DNA from: Streptomyces sp. ISL-12
GTDB taxonomy: Bacteria; Actinomycetota; Actinomycetes; Streptomycetales; Streptomycetaceae
DNA: 64,000 nt
Assembly: GCF_018614415.1 (NCBI RefSeq)
Contig: NZ_JAGGOO010000059.1
Span: forward strand, 40,391 to 104,390
Direction: 5' to 3'
The notes beneath the pieces are model-generated. The model was not told the DNA's origin. It saw only the letters and a program-made list of their open reading frames with translations, and did no database searches. Both the position numbers and the translations under genes were made by a program. Shown in pieces: positions 60,579-64,000 of this stretch (its first letter is position 1; the number at the start of each line of letters is the position of its first letter).

Positions 60579-61936
60579 GGGCGGGTGGCCTCCCGGTGGG
60601 TGAGGTGGGCGAGGGCGTCGAAGCCGGTGCCGTCGAAGTCCGCGACGGAGCTGGCGAGGCGGTTCTTGAGCGGGGCGGTGAAGTGGTGGGGGAGGGCGGC
60701 GGGGTCCCCGGCGAGGAGGGCGGCGACGCTGCCCGCCGTGGCCCCGTTGGAGTCGGTGTCCCAGCCGCCGGAGACGGCCCGGCAGACCGAGCCGGCGAAG
60801 TCGCCGTCGGCGTGGGTGAGGGCGGCGGCGATCAGGGCGGTGTTGGGGACGGCGTGCACCCAGTGGTACGTGGTGCCGTGACGGGCGTGGAGCCGGTCCA
60901 CCACGGTGTCGAAGTCGCCGTGCGAGGCGGCCAGTTCGACGGCTTCGCGGACGGCCGTCGCCAGCCGGGAGCCGGGCGGTACGACGGTCAGGCCGGCGGC
61001 GAGGCAGGCGTGCACGTCGTGGGTGCCGGCGGCGGCGGTGGCGATCACGGCCGCCGCGAACATGGCCGCGTAGACGCCGTTGGCGGTGTGCGTGAGGACC
61101 GCGTCGCGGTGCGCCTGCTCGGCGGCGGCGGCCGGGTCGCCGGGGTTGGTCCAGCCGTGCAGGTCGGCGCGGATCAGGGCGCCGATCCACTCCCGGAAGG
61201 GGTTGCGGTGGCGGGCGGTGTGCGGCGGTTCGAGGCCGGTGAGGAGGTTGCGGTAGGCGACGCGTTCGGCGGTGAAGGCGCGGCCCGCGGGGAGTTCGTC
61301 GAGCCAGACGCGGGCCACGTCGGCGGTGGAGAAGCCGCGGCCGTGACGCCGGATCAACAGGAGGTTGAGGAGCGGGTAGTCGAGGTCGTCGTCCTCGGGC
61401 ATGCCGTCGATGTTCTCGGCGAGGGAGGTGGCGGCCGAGCGGCGGTTCCAGGGGTGCGCGGCGGCGAGGTCGTCGGGGACGCCGCGGGCGGTGAAGTACG
61501 CGGCCAGCGGCCAGTTCCCGGTGGCGCGGGCGAGGCGGCGGATGGCGTCCAGGGGGAGCTTCTCCACGGGTTTGCCGAGCAGGCAGCCGACGGCCCGGCC
61601 GAGCCAGGCGGCCTCCAGGCGGGCGGGGTCCACGCCGGCCCGTCCGGCGGGGGCGGGCCAGTGGGGGCAGCGGGCCTTGATGTCCGCCAGGTCCGTCGGT
61701 TCCGCGTCGGCCGAGGGGACGGGCAGCGCGGCCAGTTCGTCCAGCAGGTCCTCCGCGAGCAGCCGCAGATAGCGGGAGGCGGGCTCGGGGGAGGCGCCCG
61801 CCCGGGCCGGGGCCTCGCAGCCGCCCGCCGCCCGCCAGCGCCCGGCGACCGCCGAGGCGTCCCGGCCGTCCTGGGCGGCCTGGCGCAGTTCGTGCCCGAT
61901 CAGGTCCTCGGGCTGGACCCAGGTCAGCCGGAGCAC
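60575..61936 (-). CDS. ADP-ribosylglycohydrolase-family protein, divergent
   Basis: A 453-residue protein. GTG 61936 gives MLRLTWVQPEDLIGHELRQA and overlaps the upstream gene by 13 bases. An N-terminal extension of about 120 residues precedes the ADP-ribosylglycohydrolase fold (AAWLGRAVGCLLGKPVEKL, DDDLDYPLLNLLLIRRHG, ANGVYAAMFAAAVIATA, GGWDTDSNGATAGSVAALLA). The usual TDDT motif is replaced by EDDDLDY while the C-terminal GWDTDSN metal motif is kept. It may act on a substrate other than ADP-ribosyl-protein. Confidence 0.82.
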   Translation of the reverse strand: MLRLTWVQPEDLIGHELRQAAQDGRDASAVAGRWRAAGGCEAPARAGASPEPASRYLRLLAEDLLDELAALPVPSADAEPTDLADIKARCPHWPAPAGRAGVDPARLEAAWLGRAVGCLLGKPVEKLPLDAIRRLARATGNWPLAAYFTARGVPDDLAAAHPWNRRSAATSLAENIDGMPEDDDLDYPLLNLLLIRRHGRGFSTADVARVWLDELPAGRAFTAERVAYRNLLTGLEPPHTARHRNPFREWIGALIRADLHGWTNPGDPAAAAEQAHRDAVLTHTANGVYAAMFAAAVIATAAAGTHDVHACLAAGLTVVPPGSRLATAVREAVELAASHGDFDTVVDRLHARHGTTYHWVHAVPNTALIAAALTHADGDFAGSVCRAVSGGWDTDSNGATAGSVAALLAGDPAALPHHFTAPLKNRLASSVADFDGTGFDALAHLTHREATRP

Positions 61937-63087
61937 CGCGGCCCCCCGATCCCGGCGAACGCCCGCTCGTGGGCGCGGCGGCGGTCCACGTCCCGCGCGA
62001 AGACCTCCCGGGTGACCCCGGTGAGCGCGGCGGCCGGCTCCCACAGGTCCAGCCGGCTGGCCTCCGCGACCGTCTTCGCCCACTCCTCCGGTACGGCGGA
62101 GCCCAGCGCCCCGGCGAGCGCGCCGGCCATGGTGGCGATCGAGTCGCAGTCGCGGCCGTAGTTGACCGAGCCGAGCACCGCGTGGCGGTAGTCGCCGCCG
62201 GCGACCAGCAGCATGCCCAGGGCGACGGGGAGTTCCTCGATCGCGTGCAGCCGGGAGGGGCGGCGGGCGCCGAGGGAGGGGGAGCGGTAGTCGGGGCCGA
62301 CGGTGTCGTACGGGGCGACCGCCGCGCGCAGCGGGGCGAGGGCCGACTCGAAGTCCGTGTACCCGGCGGCGACTTCGCAGACCTTGCCGATCGCCTCGCG
62401 GGTGCCGTCCTTGGCCAGGGTCAGACAGGCGTCCACCACCGAGGCCGGGGTGGCGCCGGGCGCACAGGCCGCCGCGACCGCCGCGGCGAAGACCCCGGCC
62501 GCCTCCCGGCCGTACGACGACTGGTGCGCGCCCGCGATGTCGAGGGCCTCGGCGTAGGCGCCCGCCGGGTGGGCCGCGTTGACCAGGCCGACCGGGGCCA
62601 TGTACATCGCCGCACCGCAGTTGACGATGTTGCCGACGCCGGCCTCGCGCGGGTCGACGTGGCCGTAGTGCAGCCGGGCGACGAGCCACTTCTCCGCCAG
62701 GAAGATCCGCTGGAGGGGGAGCGCCTCGGCCTCCAGTTCCGGGATCCAGCGCGGGTTCGTCATCAGGTCCGGGACCAGGTGCTCGGCGACCGCGTGGGCG
62801 TCGAGGTGGTCGCGGACGGTGACGTAGACCCTGATCAGGGCGTGGGTCATCAGGGTGTCGTCGGTGACGTGCCCGTCGCCCTTGTGGTACGGGGCGAGGG
62901 GGCGGGCGGTGCGCCAGGCGTCGCCGTGCCAGGGGCCGACGACGCCGTGGACGCGTCCGCCGTGCCGCTCGGTGATCTGCTCGGGGGACCAGCCCTCGAC
63001 GGGGCCGCCGAGCGCGTCGCCGACGGCCGCGCCGACGAGGGCGCCGGCGATCCGTTCCGCGAGGGCGTCTTCTGCTTCGGGTGTCAT
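61924..63087 (-). CDS. ADP-ribosylglycohydrolase
   Basis: A 387-residue protein from ATG 63087 (MTPEAEDALAERIAGALVGA). Family motifs are AAVGDALGGPVEGWSPEQI, GDGHVTDDTLM (the TDDT metal-binding motif, residues 75-78), NIVNCGAAMYMAPVGLVNAA and the C-terminal YGRDCDSIATMAGALAGAL (RDCDS metal ligands). Members cleave N-glycosidic ADP-ribose or related bonds with two Mg2+. It starts in an ATGA overlap with the upstream gene. Confidence 0.88.
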   Translation of the reverse strand: MTPEAEDALAERIAGALVGAAVGDALGGPVEGWSPEQITERHGGRVHGVVGPWHGDAWRTARPLAPYHKGDGHVTDDTLMTHALIRVYVTVRDHLDAHAVAEHLVPDLMTNPRWIPELEAEALPLQRIFLAEKWLVARLHYGHVDPREAGVGNIVNCGAAMYMAPVGLVNAAHPAGAYAEALDIAGAHQSSYGREAAGVFAAAVAAACAPGATPASVVDACLTLAKDGTREAIGKVCEVAAGYTDFESALAPLRAAVAPYDTVGPDYRSPSLGARRPSRLHAIEELPVALGMLLVAGGDYRHAVLGSVNYGRDCDSIATMAGALAGALGSAVPEEWAKTVAEASRLDLWEPAAALTGVTREVFARDVDRRRAHERAFAGIGGPRCSG

Positions 63088-64000
63088 GTCCCGTCGGGTC
63101 CTTCCGGTCGGGCCGGGCGCGCCGCTTCCAGGCGTCCGGCGAGTTCCACCAGGTCCGTGCCGGTGAGGCGGGGCAGCACGCAGCCGGGGAGGGTGCGGCA
63201 GGTGTCCCGCCAGGCCGCGGGGATCGCCGTACCGCCGCCGATGGCCCCGGTCAGGGCGCCCACCAGGGCCGGGGCGGAGTCCGCGACCCGGGACAGACAG
63301 GCCGCCGCCGGCACCGCCCGGGCGATCCGGCCGTCGGCGGCGGTGGCCAGGGCGAGGGCGACCGGGACCGTCTCGGCGGCGGCGATGCCGTAGCTGTAGA
63401 CGTGGTCGACGATCTGGTGCTCCAGGAGGGGGACCAGGGCGAACGTGCTGTCGGCGGCCCCGGCGAGGGCCAGGGCCTGGCGGGCGTTGCGGCCGATCTC
63501 CGTCTCCTCGGGCAGCTCGGCGAGCGCCGCCGCCACGCACGCCCGTACGTCGGCGCCGGCGAGGGCGCACGCCACCGCCGCAGCCATCGCCCGCGCGCCG
63601 TGCACGCCGTCGCCGTCCTGGGTGTAGCGGGCGTCGAACTCGGCGAGACCGGCCGCGAGCCAGGGTTCGCCGGGGTGGGCGACGGCGAGGACACAGGCCC
63701 GTACGCAGGCGGCGTCGTCGAAGTAGTGCGGGTTGTCGTGCCCGGTGGCGGGCGGCCGCAGCCCGGCGGCCAGGTTGCCGAGGCCGGCCCGCACGGAGAT
63801 ACGGGCGCGCAGCGGCAGCACCGCCGACTCCACCTCGGGGGCGCGGTCCGCCGCCGCGGCGACCTCGGCGGCGACCGCGCTCCAGGTCAGATCGATGGCG
63901 GTGCGGATACGGCGCTCCCGGCTCAGGTCGCCGAGGGCGCCGGCGTCCCCGGCCCGCAGGACCGCCTCGGCGGCGAACGCCGCCCACTCGGCGTCGTCGG
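63084..64000 (-). CDS. ADP-ribosylglycohydrolase-family protein, 5' end outside window
   Basis: The frame is open to the window edge, so the N-terminus and first metal motif are not visible. The visible 305 residues contain HYFDDAACVRACVLAVAHPG, ARYTQDGDGVHGARAMAAAV, VVDHVYSY-like IVDHVYSYGIAAAETVPVAL and the C-terminal ADSAPALVGALTGAIGGGTA. These match the middle and end of ADP-ribosylglycohydrolases; the last motif has DSAPALVGAL where DTDS/NAAIAGAL is usual. It is the first visible gene of the operon and overlaps the next start by four bases. Confidence 0.78.
   Translation of the reverse strand, partial: DDAEWAAFAAEAVLRAGDAGALGDLSRERRIRTAIDLTWSAVAAEVAAAADRAPEVESAVLPLRARISVRAGLGNLAAGLRPPATGHDNPHYFDDAACVRACVLAVAHPGEPWLAAGLAEFDARYTQDGDGVHGARAMAAAVACALAGADVRACVAAALAELPEETEIGRNARQALALAGAADSTFALVPLLEHQIVDHVYSYGIAAAETVPVALALATAADGRIARAVPAAACLSRVADSAPALVGALTGAIGGGTAIPAAWRDTCRTLPGCVLPRLTGTDLVELAGRLEAARPARPEGPDGT

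Overview
The window is chromosomal DNA of a Streptomyces or close relative. It is very G+C-rich, with strong third-position G/C bias and frequent GTG and some TTG starts. Gene content and order match the conserved Streptomyces core: a dcw cluster lacking ftsA and murC, polar-growth DivIVA, an ileS translational T-box, and adjacent his and trp genes with trpM. No tRNA, rRNA, CRISPR array, transposase or integrase was seen.

Region 1 (1-13487, all +) is the division and cell-wall cluster: murE (3' part), murF, mraY, murD, ftsW, murG, ftsQ, ftsZ, pgeF, a PLP-binding ylmE-type gene, sepF, ylmG and divIVA. These genes supply lipid II, the SEDS polymerase, the Z-ring with its membrane anchor, and the tip-growth scaffold. 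Several stop/start overlaps suggest translational coupling. The ftsQ-ftsZ gap holds two promoter-like elements, two palindromes and a possible TTA-containing leader frame. Region 2 (13488-20295) holds ileS (-) under a T-box, a Lys/Ala-repeat DksA/TraR-type protein, lspA, rluD and a GNAT acetyltransferase.

Region 3 (20386-28667) has an Na+/H+ antiporter, an MscS-type channel, a dienelactone-hydrolase-like enzyme, a phoD alkaline phosphatase broken by a short palindromic repeat, a membrane DsbA-like protein, a membrane protein and a DUF2252 protein. Region 4 (28824-43000) has dnaE, a 55-aa basic protein, a NYN-domain protein, an ABC transporter pair, a small membrane protein, an alpha/beta hydrolase with a TetR regulator, a YbaK deacylase, a stand-alone LON-domain protein and two uncharacterised proteins.

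Region 5 (43134-56629) is a his-trp supercluster: hisD-hisC-hisB-(54-aa membrane protein)-hisH-priA-ridA-like-hisF, then hisI-trpE-(Trp-associated membrane protein)-HGxxPAAW protein-DUF2752-trpC-trpM-trpB-trpA. No trpF is present, so HisA is probably the dual-function PriA. Region 6 (56644-58558) has a second DsbA-like protein and lgt. Region 7 (58567-64000, all -) is a translationally coupled set of three ADP-ribosylglycohydrolase-family genes (the first one transcribed runs off the window), a CaiB/BaiF CoA-transferase and a HpcH/HpaI (CitE-like) lyase.

Most notable observations: phoD disrupted by a palindromic element while its promoter and active-site motifs look intact; a repeat element forming the C-terminus of TrpM; the ADP-ribosylglycohydrolase/CoA-enzyme operon; many starts with a TAnnnT-like hexamer 6-8 nt upstream, suggesting leaderless mRNAs; and the ftsZ leader.
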